Shown here: one piece after another, positions 1 to 11,216 of the stretch
How the letters are laid out: the number at the start of each line of letters is the position of its first letter
Numbering within the stretch: the first letter of the stretch is position 1
Program-made: the position numbers and the translations under genes
From: Echinarachnius parma
Taxonomy: Eukaryota > Echinodermata > Echinoidea > Clypeasteroida > Echinarachniidae
Reading direction: 5' to 3'
DNA length: 64,000 nucleotides
Assembly: GCA_037951105.1 (NCBI GenBank)
Contig: JBAMJV010005495.1
Span: 62,001-126,000, forward strand
Notes under the pieces: model-generated
Seen by the model: the letters and a program-made list of their open reading frames with translations, nothing else
Told to the model about the DNA's origin: nothing
Databases searched by the model: none

Positions 1-28
1 TTTATCAATTCAATAATGCATTGCTCAC

Positions 29-92
29 TTTGAAGCCGCAGTATGAAGGGCGGTCACTCCGCCTGATGTCCTGGTTGTAAGGTAAGCTCCCT
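29..92 (-). pseudogene. relict 3' fragment of an ankyrin exon
   Basis: On the minus strand this encodes the end of an ankyrin repeat (SGGVTALHTAA type) followed by a GTGAGC donor, but the first two thirds of the exon are missing and no pyrimidine-rich acceptor precedes it. Starting after the nearest AG would also break the phase used by the intact exons. It is one of five equivalent fragments spaced between intact 198-bp exons. Confidence 0.55.
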
Positions 93-306
93 TTGTTTAT
101 AATTACTTATGTACTTTATTTTGTAATAAAGTATTAGTTTCATAATACTGCTTGATGTTTTTACTTTGTTTTTGCATTTTCCTTTTCATTCATGTTTTGT
201 ATGACTTCTTCAAATTGTTAAACATCTTTCAAATAATTACAATATGATGCATTAATTATATCTATTTATTTTGTTCTACATATTAATGGATTGATGCATT
301 CCTCAC

Positions 307-504
307 TTAAGAGCCGCTATATGAAGTGGGGTCGATCCGAATGATGACCTGGCTGTAAGGTCTGCTCCCCCACTAATGAGTAGACGCACAACTTCAAGAT
401 GGCCTTCATGTGCAGCGAGATGAAGCGACGCAAACCTACTGTTAAATGCTGCATTCACATCAGAGCCTTGCTCCAAAAGGAATTTTACCACATCACAATG
501 TCCC
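307..504 (-). CDS. ankyrin-repeat gene (left paralogue), exon 3
   Basis: A 198-bp exon encoding two ankyrin repeats (GHCDVVKFLLEQGSDVNAA followed by LHLAAHEGHLEVVRLL), the usual protein-interaction helices. The minus strand shows acceptor ...ttggtcag before GGGACATTG, and the exon ends at a GTGAGG donor. It enters with one base completing a codon and leaves two, so exons of this type can be added or lost without changing the frame. It is the last exon of this gene in the window; the gene continues beyond the left edge, so its C-terminus (perhaps a death domain, as in its paralogue) is not visible. Confidence 0.85.
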
Positions 505-654
505 CTGACCAAGTAAACACACATCAAACATGTTAATATTGAAATTATACAAAATAATGACCTTCAATTTTAAAGTAACAATGTTATATAATGTTATAGT
601 TATTCCCAGCCACAGTAATGTTATCTGATGCCTCCACATCAGGGCATTATTGTT

Positions 655-1448
655 TTGGTTACAGTCCGTTATTCCGAAGGTTCGTTATTCCGAAGGTTCA
701 GTTATTCCGAAGGTTCGTTATTCCGAAGGTTCGTTATTCCGAAGGTTCGTTATTCCGAAGGTTCAGTTATTCCGAAGGTTCGTTATTCCGAAGGTTCGTT
801 ATTCCGAAGGTTCGTTATTCCGAAGGTTCGTTATTCCGAAGGTTCGTTATTCCGAAGGTTCGTTATTCCGAAGGTTCGTTGATCCGAAAATAAAATCGGG
901 TTCGGTATTCCGAAGGTTCGTTATTCCGAAGGTTCCTTGATCCGAAAATAAAATCGGGTTCTTTATTCCGAAAATAAAATCGGGCTTGTTATAATACTAT
1001 AAATTGTGTTTTGTTTATTTAATTTACAGCCTGCATTAAGCATACCCCTCCCCCTTTCCCTCCCTCGGCCAGACCAATCAAATATTTAAGTTTATTTTAT
1101 CACTTTATATGAAATTATAGCATTATAACAAACCCAAATTCATTTTCGGATTAACGAACCCGATTTCATTTTAGGAATAGTGAACCTTCGGAATAACGAA
1201 CCCTCGGAATAACGGACCTTCGGAATAACGAACCTTCGGAATAACGAACCCGATTTAATTTTAGGAATAGCGAACCTTCGGAATAACGAACCTTCGGAAT
1301 AACGAACCTTCGGAATAATGCAACAAATGTTCGGATTAACGAACCCTATTTCATTTTCGGATTAACGAACACTCAGGTATAGGAAATGTGCGTGTTCGGA
1401 ATAACGAACCTTCGGAATAACGAACCTTCGGAATAACGAACCGCACCC
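655..1448. mobile_element. foldback element with minisatellite arms
   Basis: About 790 bp built as a large inverted repeat. The left arm (about 660-985) is a tandem array of a 16-bp unit (cgttattccgaaggtt, with 17-bp variants) ending in ATCGGGTT-type units. The right arm (about 1125-1445) is the same array in reverse complement; about 140 bp of unique AT-rich DNA separates them. The direct repeat ATTGTT flanks it at 649-654 and 1449-1454, and related intron sequence elsewhere in the window (near 52866 and 55905) is uninterrupted at that point, so this is an insertion with a 6-bp target duplication. The architecture resembles Drosophila FB-type foldback elements. No transposase ORF is present; translated tandem-repeat frames are not genes. 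Confidence 0.75.
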
Positions 1449-1736
1449 ATTGTTCTAACGGATAGTTCACTACATCGCAATGCCCTCAGAACAAATACGC
1501 ATACACTGACTTTTCGGTTTTACCATTGTAAAGTTAATTAAAGTGTGACAATCTAATATCACGCTATTTTCGACATAAAATTTTTTTGTATAAAATTATA
1601 ATTGTGAATTTTAATTTAATACGTAATTTATTGCAATACAGTTATTTATCTCATAATACAACTGTTTGTTTTGATATTTGTATTTTCCAATAAAGTTCAT
1701 TTACGCATAATTTATTTCATTTATTTCGTTATACAT

Positions 1737-1791
1737 GTAGTATGAAGGGCGGTCACTCCGCCTGATGTCCTGGCTGTAAGGTATGCTCCCT
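1737..1791 (-). pseudogene. relict 3' fragment of an ankyrin exon
   Basis: Same truncated ankyrin-exon end as at 29-92, here also lacking the donor side. It lies between intact exons 2 and 3 of the left ankyrin gene. Confidence 0.5.
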
Positions 1792-2014
1792 TTCTCTATA
1801 ATTTCGAATGTTTACTTATGTACTTTATTCGTAATAAAGTATTAATTTCATAATACTGCTTGATGTTTTTACTTTGTTATTGCATTTTCCTTTACATTGA
1901 TTGGGTGTATGATTTCCTCAAATTGTTAAACATCTTTCAAATAATTACAATATGATGCATTGATTATATCCATATATTTTGTTCTACATATTAATACATT
2001 GACGCATTCCTCAC

Positions 2015-2212
2015 TTGATAGTCGCTTTAAAAAGTGCGGTCCCTCCAACTGATGACCTGGCTGTAAGGTCCGCTCCCCCAATAATGAGTATATGCACAAC
2101 TTCAAGGTGGCCTTCTTGTGCAGCTACATGTAGCGGCGCATAGCCATGGTCATCTGCTGCATTCACATCTGAGCCTTGCGCCAACAGGAATTTCACCACA
2201 TCGCAATAACCC
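2015..2212 (-). CDS. ankyrin-repeat gene (left paralogue), exon 2
   Basis: A 198-bp exon of two ankyrin repeats (GYCDVVKFLLAQGSDVNAA and LHVAAQEGHLEVVHILI). On the minus strand the acceptor is ...gctttcccag and the donor is GTGAGG. Its phases are compatible with exon 1 upstream (AG + G completes a codon) and exon 3 downstream. The frame is intact. Confidence 0.85.
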
Positions 2213-2745
2213 CTGGGAAAGCATACACACATCAAACATGTTAATATTGACCTTATACAAAAGTATGACCATGATTTTAAAGTATAACAATTTTAATATA
2301 ATGTCATAGTAATTCCGAGCATACAGGAATGTTACCACATCGCAATGGCACCTGAGAAAGTAAACATACATGCAAAACAGTTTAATATTTCAATGTGTTT
2401 CATATTATAATTATAATTTCAGTATCATGTGATAATAACACCAAGTCACAGTTACCTGCTGCATCCACATCGAAGTCTTTTTAAACCCATTTTACTCTTC
2501 TACTACCATAATCAAACAATGCAATATAAAAGAACGGAGGACGCTTCAAATAATGTTTGTTGAATTTGACAAAGTTACTGGATTACTTGGATGTGAGGCG
2601 ATGGTCGCTCTAGACCATTGATATAAAACAAACTGAGCCTTTCTCCGCTGAACGCCACATAATATGTCAAAGAGTGATTAACTTTGGTACTTTGGGTTGT
2701 TTTTCAGGACTCATTAGTAATGACTAATTCCGTCGCATTGCATAC

Positions 2746-2870
2746 CTTGCACTGGCCGAGATTAAAGCAGTTGCTCCATTCCCATCTCTCTGCGAGATGT
2801 CTTCTCCAGACTGGATCAGGTTCTTAACCCTGGAGAGGTCGCCTCTCTTTGCTGTCTTTATCAAATCCAT
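2746..2870 (-). CDS. ankyrin-repeat gene (left paralogue), exon 1 with start codon
   Basis: Begins at ATG on the minus strand and encodes 41 codons plus two bases, opening with MDLIKTAKRGDLSRVKNLIQ, the N-terminal capping helix-turn-helix of an ankyrin array, and ending before a GTATGC donor. The length is the same (125 bp) as exon 1 of the right-hand paralogue at 57308-57432, and the proteins are clearly related, differing at many positions without stops or frameshifts. That suggests a coding copy kept under constraint rather than a fresh pseudogene. Remnants of another ankyrin exon are scattered in the intron around 2320-2490. Confidence 0.8.
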
Positions 2871-2993
2871 ACCTAGATTAACAAAACATATAACTACTTA
2901 TCATGTATGTGTGCTGGTTTGCATTGTATCCTATGACCGGGGTAATAATAGTGTAAAGCGCTATGAAACATTTATGTATTTAGCGCTATACAG

Positions 2994-3556
2994 TTAAAGG
3001 GATAGTTGAGTTCTGGTAAGGAGAGTACAGTTTTAGTGAAACTGAATTTTAGTAACCAAAACCTGCATCATTACATTACAAACTAATAGTTATAACTAGA
3101 AAGGAACACAAAATTACAAATGACGTAGTAAAGATCATGTTATCATTCAAAAAGAGCCGTTAAAACGTAAGAGGGCGCTCTCTAAACACTCATCGGTTAA
3201 AACCATTTTGAATAAAATATTGTGCATGTGATGCTTTGTTGAAATAGTGATTAGATAGAGAAATAACCAACAACTATTTAAATACCTATTTTGTAACTTT
3301 TTTGAAAAGAGGAAGCACTTTTTTGAATTTTTAACGGCTGGTTCAAAATTCTGTAATAAACCCGGGGCCCGGGTTTATTACAAATTGTTATATTCATGGA
3401 TATTTCAGCCGTTTCTGAACCGATTTTGATCAAACAAAGATGATTTTATTGTTTAAATATTATGCTCTTTCAAATTTTACACTCAGTTTTTCATTACCTC
3501 ACAAACCAATTAAGTAGTCTAGCGCCCTCTCTACCAAAACTCAAATTTCCCTTTAA
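2994..3556. mobile_element. piggyBac-like MITE, copy 1
   Basis: A 563-bp repeat bounded by TTAA on both sides, with imperfect terminal inverted repeats (AAGGGATAGTTGAGTTCTGG against its reverse complement at the other end). A second, nearly identical copy lies at 15448-16010. It has an internal palindrome around AACCCGGGGCCCGGGTT and no ORF. TTAA targets are typical of piggyBac-class elements (Kolobok also uses TTAA). Confidence 0.75.
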
Positions 3557-3679
3557 GAAACTATATTATTATTATTATTATCATGTTCATTTCTACGTTA
3601 GATTATTCCCTCTTCAAATATTGTAACTTCTGTTGTCTATTTTTTCAATTCTGCATGTATGATTTTCATTAGAAGCCTT

Positions 3680-4000
3680 GGGGGTGTTTCACAAAAGATA
3701 CTAAGTTGAACTAAGCACTAAGTTGGACTTATACTAAGTTGGACTTAATATTATGGAAAGCATTATTTGAAACAGTTTTGTAAAAATTATGTTAAAATGC
3801 ATAAAATGCAGATTCAAATCATATATATTTTCTATTATCAAAGAGATTTCATGATCTTCACGTAAATTTCATGAAAAGTTTAAAATACTTGCATTTTTTA
3901 TTTGTAATATATTTTATTTCAAGGGTACAAATGCCTTTTCATAATTCATAAGTCCAACTTAGAGTTAAGTTCAACTTGGGATCTTTGTGAAACACCCCCT
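3680..4000. mobile_element. small MITE with GGGGTGTTTCACAAA termini
   Basis: The left end GGGGTGTTTCACAAAAGATA and the following CTAAGTTGAAC are mirrored at the right end (GATCTTTGTGAAACACCCC, preceded by GTTCAACTT). It is about 320 bp, AT-rich and non-coding. The superfamily was not determined. Confidence 0.6.
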
Positions 4001-4485
4001 GGTATATTAGTTTGATCTGTGCCCTTTAATAAGAGGGTCGGAGGTTCGATGACCGACCTGGGCAAGTTTGACCCACGCTTGACCTTCATACCACTAGCCT
4101 TCTCATGTGCGAAATTTGGGACCCGTTAAGAAAATAACGTTTAATCAATCAATTACCATTACATTATCTTATTTTGCCTGTAAGAACAAAATGGTCCCAA
4201 GGTAGTTAAACATGTGCATATGCATTCGCTTACCGGGTTAGCATATCGTTGTAATTATGTCTTTTGTCTTTACACAAAATCTGTCACGTTTAAACATAAT
4301 GCAATATACGATTTAAATTTGCAATCGGTGTTGAATAGGTTTCATGCAAATTGATACATTTATGTCAGTTTTATGTTTATTGTGCATGTTTTAACATGTG
4401 AATAATGCACATTTTTAAATTCCTAACTCTACTTAATTAACTACTGGTAATAGCCTACTGATTATAATAAATACTTCTACTAAAC

Positions 4486-4488
4486 GTA

Positions 4489-4542
<54 letters not shown>

Positions 4543-4543
4543 G
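4486..4543. repeat. (TAC)n microsatellite, left part
   Basis: Uninterrupted TAC trinucleotide repeats. The array resumes at 5519 after an inserted hAT-like fragment; the equivalent array upstream of the right-hand ankyrin gene (58098-58560) is not interrupted in this way. Confidence 0.9.
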
Positions 4544-5518
4544 GTAGGGAGCTTTTGCATTTTTGGAAATTCGGGGCTGTATTTGGGAAAGCGTGATATG
4601 TTTTGATCGACCAGAAAGTTTTAATATATTTTTCACGTAGAAAACAAATAATTAACACACTAATACATTTGTACCCCCAAAACACACAAAAACAACAACA
4701 TAAACCATAATTATGCAACATTATGTATGATTCATCAACACACAGCCAATAATGAGTCCCGAGGGAGCGAAGCGCATGAGGGCTGGGGCAGGGAGGGAGG
4801 GAGGGGAGGGTTTGGGAGGGGGTATCCCCCTCCCACGGTAAGAAATATTTTGCATTTATGGACTTGAAATTGTGCAATCTGGTGCATACCTAGATAGGAA
4901 GTTCGGGCTTAAGAGTATCTGTATCTGGGAAAGCGTGTAATGATTTGATATATTTTTCACGAAGAAAACAAATAATTGACGCACTAATAAATATGCACCC
5001 AAACTCACACATACATATTGTATTTAGTGTCATACACAGTTCCAACATAAACCATATGGCGCATGTATGATCCAACAACATGGCCTACAGCCAATAATAA
5101 ATCCCGAGGGAGCGATGCGACCGAGGGCTTGGGCAGAGCCAAAGGGGGAGGGTTTGGAAGGGGTATCCCCCTCCCACAGGGAAGAATACTTGAAATGGTG
5201 CAATTTGGTGCACTTCATGCCATACCTGTGAAGAAAATTTAGAATCCGAGTTAAACAAAAAAAAGTTAAAATGTCTATGCTCTCATCAGATGTTTACAAC
5301 AAACTGAGATAATCTGTTCGCGCGCGAAGCGCGCAGCGAAAATTGAAAATGGATGTATGAACTATTTTTTGAACGTTAGCTCATACATTTGATTTTGTCT
5401 TTCCCTCTCTTTTTTATTTTTGGGGGAAGGTGGGGGCTTTTGGGGGAGGGACAAAATTTAATTTTGCCCCACCCCCCCCCGACGTTTTGGATTGGGGGGC
5501 GCCCCCCCCCCCCCCCCC
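4544..5518. mobile_element. hAT-like repeat fragment inserted in the TAC array
   Basis: Carries the same modules as the elements at 44477-45629 and 52956-54123: CTAGATAGGAA, TCTGGGAAAGCGTG, a ttttcacgaagaaaacaaa block, GGGAGGGGGTATCCCCCTCC, and the gcgcgcgaagcgcgc palindrome near 5320. It is about 975 bp, ends in G/C homopolymers around 5466-5520, and separates two blocks of TAC repeat. The canonical CAGTGGCG end is missing, so it is truncated. Confidence 0.6.
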
Positions 5519-5558
5519 CCACTACTACTACTACTACTACTACTATTACTACTACTAT

Positions 5559-5623
<65 letters not shown>

Positions 5624-5705
5624 TTACTACTACTACTATTACTACTACTATTACTACTACTACTAATACTACTACTACTACTAATACTACTACTACTACT
5701 ACTCT

Positions 5706-5769
<64 letters not shown>
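5519..5769. repeat. (TAC)n microsatellite, right part
   Basis: About 250 bp of TAC with scattered TAT and AAT units. Open frames of Thr, Tyr, Leu, Ser or Val runs across it are artefacts of the repeat. Confidence 0.95.
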
Positions 5770-5770
<1 letters not shown>

Positions 5771-6057
5771 TTATGATTGCGTATACATGTCACTGCTGCT
5801 ATATAACCCTTTTCTTCTTAATATATATTACATATAAGAAATAGTTAGTTACAATTACTGCACTAAGTGACATGTTGAATATAATATCATTATGGTATTC
5901 ACTTATCCTATACCATGTAATAATCAATCGTTACCTTCTCAGAAAACACCGATGCATCTGTCATAATATTGATCCCGTCCTATAACCAACCGTCCTGTGA
6001 GAAGTGATTTGTTATAAAATCCATGGGCTGTTGGACAAATCAAAATCCAATATGGCG

Positions 6058-6065
6058 CTTTTATA
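6058..6065 (-). promoter_or_regulatory. candidate TATA-type promoter block of the left ankyrin gene
   Basis: On the minus strand TATAAAAG is followed within a few bases by GCGCCATATTGG (YY1-like core). The same block with similar surroundings occurs at 58801-58808 upstream of the right-hand paralogue. It points towards exon 1 but lies about 3.2 kb from it, so a 5' UTR exon or intron would be needed. Inference from conservation and motif only. Confidence 0.3.
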
Positions 6066-6784
6066 TTTCATGTATGGTTTGAGTGGTCGGGGATTTCCAA
6101 GCCGCTGCAGGTAAACATGAAAGTTGACAATGCATTTACAAAAGTTTCATGCAACAGTAGGCACATTGTTAAGTACACTCTGGAATATTATATTGATAAT
6201 TGTATTGAGCATTGCGTTGACAACCACGTCAATGGCCTGCGTGCAGATCATGCATTGGCTGGCATTCAATGTACTCATTGTATATTACCGATGGAATAAG
6301 TTGTATTATGTGCAAGCATTATGATATCTTGTAAACAGCACGTAATAAGTAACCTGATAACTATCATTATTCTTGCGCATTACAACATTCATGTTTGGTA
6401 TTATTAGTTATTCATAAACGTAATGTTATTATGTAAATGATTTTAGTAGTTAGATTTAATGTAATTTTTGGGTGTGTACACGTACATCTTGAAATGCACC
6501 CCAAACAACATTAAAATATTAGTGTTCATTTTTGTTTCTGGTACCGTTTGAAGGCTATTAATGTCTCTAAGTTAAATACTTTTACGAGTATAGTGCTAAT
6601 TAGCTTAACCCTCTAAACGAGAATGGTCAATTTAAAATTAAAAATACTCATATAACTAGATATAATGTCTACAGTATACAAGTGTAAAGTCAGTTTTGGA
6701 CCATGTCATCCAGTGGCATAGCATGGTCGGACTGACTGGTAGGGGGGGGGGGGATGACGCGAACTTTATATGACACGCGTTATA

Positions 6785-7370
6785 CAGAGTGTCCCAGAAA
6801 AGTTGCAATCGTTAATTTCTTCGACACCATCGACCAAATGTCATTATTTTTTATTTCATTGGATAGAACATTTTTTTTCCAACAAAATGATACCATGAAC
6901 ATGGATTTTAGGTAAGGCGTTTGGATCCTAGGGCCATTTTTCTGAGGCAATGTCGTTTCCTAAATTTGCTACTTTTTCGTCTCCAGCGATCCTCGGAACA
7001 CTGAGACATTCTCGCCCCACGGCCTGCCGTAGAATTAGCTGTACATAAGAATTGCTCAAATTGTCTTCCTTACAAAGGGAGAGCAGTCTTGCGGTTCTTT
7101 TGTCCAGCGAATTGTTTGGCAGGCCGTGAGGAGAGAATGCCTCAGTGCCTAGCGGATCGCTGGAGACGAAAAAGTAGCAAATTTTGGAAACGACATTGCC
7201 TCAGAAAAATGGCCCTAGCATTCAAACGCCTTACCCAAAATCCATGTTCATGGTATCATTTTGTTGGGAAAAGAATGTTCTATCCAATGAAATAAAACAT
7301 AATGACATTTGGTCGATGGTGTTGAAGAAATTAACGATCGTAAGTGTTGCAACCTTTCTGGGACACTCTG
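6785..7370. mobile_element. mariner-type foldback MITE with about 250-bp inverted repeats
   Basis: The ends read CAGAGTGTCCCAGAAA and its reverse complement, both next to TA, the Tc1/mariner target. The left arm (about 6785-7040) and right arm (about 7120-7370) pair over most of their length, through the block around CTCCAGCGATC. No transposase is present. The LTR element at 7374-12292 inserted at its right terminus, duplicating GTAT. Confidence 0.75.
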
Positions 7371-7373
7371 TAT

Positions 7374-8061
7374 TGTTGTGTAGGGATCGGAAATTATAAT
7401 TGTTCAGCAGAGAGGTACATTAATGAAGGAAGCGTGAGGCATATATTCCGGAGTAATATGTATTATTTATTCATACTCTAAACTTTAGAGTATTCAAACG
7501 GTTCTCACATGAAACAGTAGAATGGTATATAATAAGTAGCCAGAAGAAATAAGCACATGTACTAGCTCAGTGAAGGTCTGAGCTAGTTCTCCTCCTGTTA
7601 CCAGGGGTACACATCAATATATAGTTTTAGAGAGGTGAGAAAGACTCTCTCTTTCTTCTTAATCCAAACACATGTCATCTTATCTACCAAGGAGGTTAAA
7701 CCTCATTAGGGCATGATCAAACGGTTTCTCAAGATAGATGAGAAGAACCAGAACAGACAACATCAGAGATTGTTTATACCATCTGTTCCGGAGCGGTAAA
7801 AGAGTAGAGGAGGCGGCACCATCAGAGGTTGTTATTGATGGAAGGGGGAGTCAGGTTTATAAACAAGATAAGATCTGAACAAGGGGGCTTTTGGAAGGAA
7901 GTCGAATCTTACCAACTTGGGAGATAACATTGATTATAAAACAACAGTGGGTAGGATTCAGAGGGTCAATAGAGTAAAGATATTATATAGAAGGGGCGTG
8001 TGAGGGTACTGGTACTTTTACTAAGAAGGGGGAGGGTGTTTAATACAACCACTACATTACA
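7374..8061 (-). repeat. LTR (3' LTR in element orientation)
   Basis: 688 bp, begins TGTTGTGTAGGG and ends ACTACATTACA on the plus strand; same length as, and apparently identical to, 11605-12292. Read on the minus strand it starts TGTAATGTAG and ends CAACA. Confidence 0.85.
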
Positions 8062-8073
8062 TCCCCTTTGTTT
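8062..8073 (-). other. polypurine tract of the LTR element
   Basis: On the minus strand the purine-rich AAACAAAGGGGA directly abuts the TG of the LTR, the expected site for priming plus-strand DNA synthesis. A 26-bp T run at 8095-8120 (A run in element orientation) lies just upstream. Confidence 0.55.
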
Positions 8074-8389
8074 AGAAAAAGAGGCTCCTCTCCGTTTTTT
8101 TTTTTTTTTTTTTTTTTTTTAATTAAGGGAGAACTAAACTGAACTGTTTGATAAATGGTATTAAACAAAATATAAACAAATTATGAATGAACGATTGAAT
8201 GAATGAAGGGTGATAAGTGAAACGTTATTCCACTGTTCCATTTCCTCTTTCGTAAATCACTCTTACTCTCTCTCTCAATTCAATTAGCAAAGTGAGATTA
8301 TCATATCAAAAAAACTTCATCGATATACTCCATTTTGCTAATATAATGCTGAATATTGTATACGTATACATGTACTAAATCTAAAAATA

Positions 8390-8520
8390 GTGCAGACTTA
8401 TGCACAAAAAACAAACTAGTGTAGACTTATACACTTAATAATTATGAACATTCATGCAGACTTATGCACTGTTCAGGTTAACAAATTATAACTTCAAAAG
8501 TAACGTGCAGACTTTTGCAC
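8390..8520. repeat. four copies of a 16-bp dyad motif
   Basis: GTGCAGACTTATGCAC at 8390-8405 recurs with small changes at 8419-8434, 8454-8469 and 8505-8520. Each copy keeps an inverted-repeat core (GTGCA...TGCAC, or GTGTA...TACAC with compensating changes at both ends). It lies near the polypurine tract of the LTR element. Possible binding site or RNA hairpin; role unknown. Confidence 0.6.
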
Positions 8521-9219
8521 TAATAACACAAACAGAAATATAAATGTTCATCAACCACATAAGAAGTGGCAATACACTGGAATGTGTCAAACTAAAAAGA
8601 ACATTCTAATAATACTTTTCATCATTCCGTATTCCTGTAACAAGGACAAACAAGTAATCATAATACTTGTTATGTTATGAAAATTTCCATACAATCGTAA
8701 CCATAACCAAGTTACGTGTAAATGCTAATAATCCAAAGCATCATATCAACATAATTATAAAGCAAAACAAATTAACAGGAGCGCTCAAGGTGTTGACAGC
8801 AGTCTATGTTAAAAGGCTCCGATCGGTGTACTTTAAATGAAGTATCAACATAGAATTAACAAACTATCAAACCTATCCTGTTTTGTATGTTGCATTTATG
8901 CAATAATGTTAAATCGATGAACATAATGAACAAGTGCATTCAAACTTATCACATAATCGTAACGCAGGATAATTCAACCTGTCTAAGTCATCAAAGTGAT
9001 GCAATACGATCAATGTCGTCCATTAACAAATATTGTATTGGCTTATCAAACCAAAAACAAATCTTAGCACAACATAATTCAAGTTTGTGCACTAACTATA
9101 ATTCTTTATCAAAATCGTACGGCATGTAATAAACTTCTAAATCAATCCATACGAGAAACAGATACGAATGATTATATATAAATAACCATATAATAGCTTT
9201 AACGTCCTTAAATGAGGGT

Positions 9220-10660
9220 TTACCTAATTTCCATAAGTATATCAATTATATAATCGTCTTTTAGCCTTTGTATGCGACTTGGCTAGGGTCACATTAATTG
9301 TGAGTATACTGTACATAAATGTAACTTTGCAAGGGTTACAAAAATTGTAAATACAGTATATAAATGAAAGCAACGGGAGCGCTAAATGAGGGTAATACCT
9401 AATTTCCATAATACCTGTATATCAATTGTATATCAATTGTATGCAACTTCTTAGGGTTACATAAATTGTGAATACAGTCAATAAATGCAATTTGGCTAGG
9501 ATTACATAAATTGTGAATACACAATATATTTACATGCTCATCAAGAAATGAGTCGATGAAGCAAGCGCATGGAAATGCATTACGATCAAACACATTTCCC
9601 ATTAAATTCAATCACACAAAAATAGGGCTAAAAGGGATCAAAATCGAACAGATACTTTCAAATCTGCTAGTCAAAGGCAACGTAACGATTATTAAGTCTC
9701 ACAAACACGAATGTAATACCTGTAATGCTCATGACGAATGCAAGTTCCCCTCATTCTAACAACAAACAGCACAAAACATGTATAATAATTAATATGCACA
9801 TAGCTTGTTCAGTACCAAAATCGCAACTGAGACATTCTTCATTTAATTTATGAAGTTTACTGATCTATGTCAGTTTTTAAATTTGTCAAACTGCGTCTGT
9901 TTACTGCATCTATAACCGATTGTGCATTCAAATATTAAAACGTTCTAAACTATCCATTCCTTAATAAGGAAATTCCAATTCATAATATACTATTGTTATA
10001 AAAACTTAACATGAAAGAAAACGAAAAAAATATCTGTACGCACATGTGGTTTGTTCAGTTTACCAATACTACAGAGACACTCTTCATCTAAGAAGTGAAC
10101 TGACCTTTCTGTCAGTTTTAATAATCGTCATACTGCGAATGATAACTGTATCTATAACCATTGGCGCACATTTAGATATTAAATTCATTAAACGTTTCGC
10201 CCAATTTTAAAGTAAAGTCAAGACGAACATGAAAGAAAAAACAGAATCAAAATAAAACACAATCACACAAATTTACTTTCCATCTTTTAACTGCAGAGCT
10301 GTAAAAAAACTATTGTATCATATTCATCTTCCTAGTCGGCATTTATAATGTTTGTCCAAATAGTATTTCATTTGTCTTGTTGGTCTGTGGTCGTTTTGGT
10401 CAAGGTCAACCAACAGACAGGCAAATTACTATAATAACAAAATATAAATACTGATGAATCAATATAAAATAAAAAGGTAGAATAAGTATTGTATCATATA
10501 AATCTTCCTAGTCGGCATTTATAATGGTTGTCCAAATAGTATTTCATTAATCTTGTTGGTCTGTGGTCGTTTTGGTCAAGGTTGCGATCAACAGACAAGC
10601 AAATTACTATAGTAACAAATATAAATACTGATTAGTCGATATAAAATAGAAAGTTGGAAT
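9220..10660. repeat. degenerate direct repeats in the LTR-element interior
   Basis: Three sets are visible: repeats containing acctaatttccata and attacataaattgtgaatac between 9220 and 9530; a pair around TTGTTCAGT...TCTATAACC at about 9800-9950 and 10045-10200; and a 176-bp tandem pair (CTTCCTAGTCGGCATTTATA at about 10328 and 10504). The interior seems to have grown by local duplication. No protein gene was recognised here. Confidence 0.55.
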
Positions 10661-10873
10661 AGCAGCTAGAACAACTAAGACCTAAGTTTACATGTACATG
10701 CAAACTAAAGTAAAACAAGGCAACTACGAACACATTGTGAATAATATATCTACCCAAAATTACACAGAATGAAAAGTATTACCAATTAGTAAACCCGATT
10801 ATATACTACAAAAACACTCTTATACACTCTCTCACACAATGGAACAACAAACTGTTTCACTTACCGATTTCTT

Positions 10874-11216
10874 CTACATGGTTTGGGAAATATCTACAGG
10901 GTCAAGTTGATTACAGTTCGATATGAATGATAACTGACAGTCGGCATCGTTGTCCTCGATGTCCTCGATGTCCTCGATGTCGTCCTGGCCGCGTTTACGT
11001 CCCTGGATCGAGGTCTGCAATGTCAGCTCAGTGTTGTTGGTCGATGACGTCGAAGTTGTCTCCTCCAGCTCCAGTTGTTGAGCTGTTATCGTTGATTTCA
11101 TGGTTGTCGTCATGGTCTCCTTCATCGCCATCATCATCGTCTTCGTCACCGGTTTTTAGGCCTTCATCACCGATGTCGTGGTCGACCTGGCTCATCATGC
11201 TTGGTGAAGTGGTCAC
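10874..11216 (-). CDS. overlapping low-complexity frames in the gag position
   Basis: Two overlapping minus-strand frames (11216-11028, Asp/Glu-rich; 11149-10874, Thr/Met-rich, then an IEDIEDIED run) sit a few hundred bases downstream of the primer-binding site, where gag would start. Neither shows a capsid, zinc-knuckle or protease motif. The IED run comes from a local 9-bp repeat. They could be a decayed gag leader or chance open frames. Confidence 0.2.

Noticed and set aside
618-940. Repetitive frames of YSEGSLFRRFVIPKV type
   Set aside because: Three frames are open at once because the 16-bp unit lacks stops; this is a minisatellite arm, not a gene.
5389-5844. Long frames of Thr, Tyr, Leu or Ser runs
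   Set aside because: They are translations of the TAC microsatellite in different frames; the same applies to 58065-58458.
7089-7399. Two overlapping ORFs of about 70 codons
   Set aside because: They lie in the inverted arm of the mariner-type MITE and have no transposase motif.
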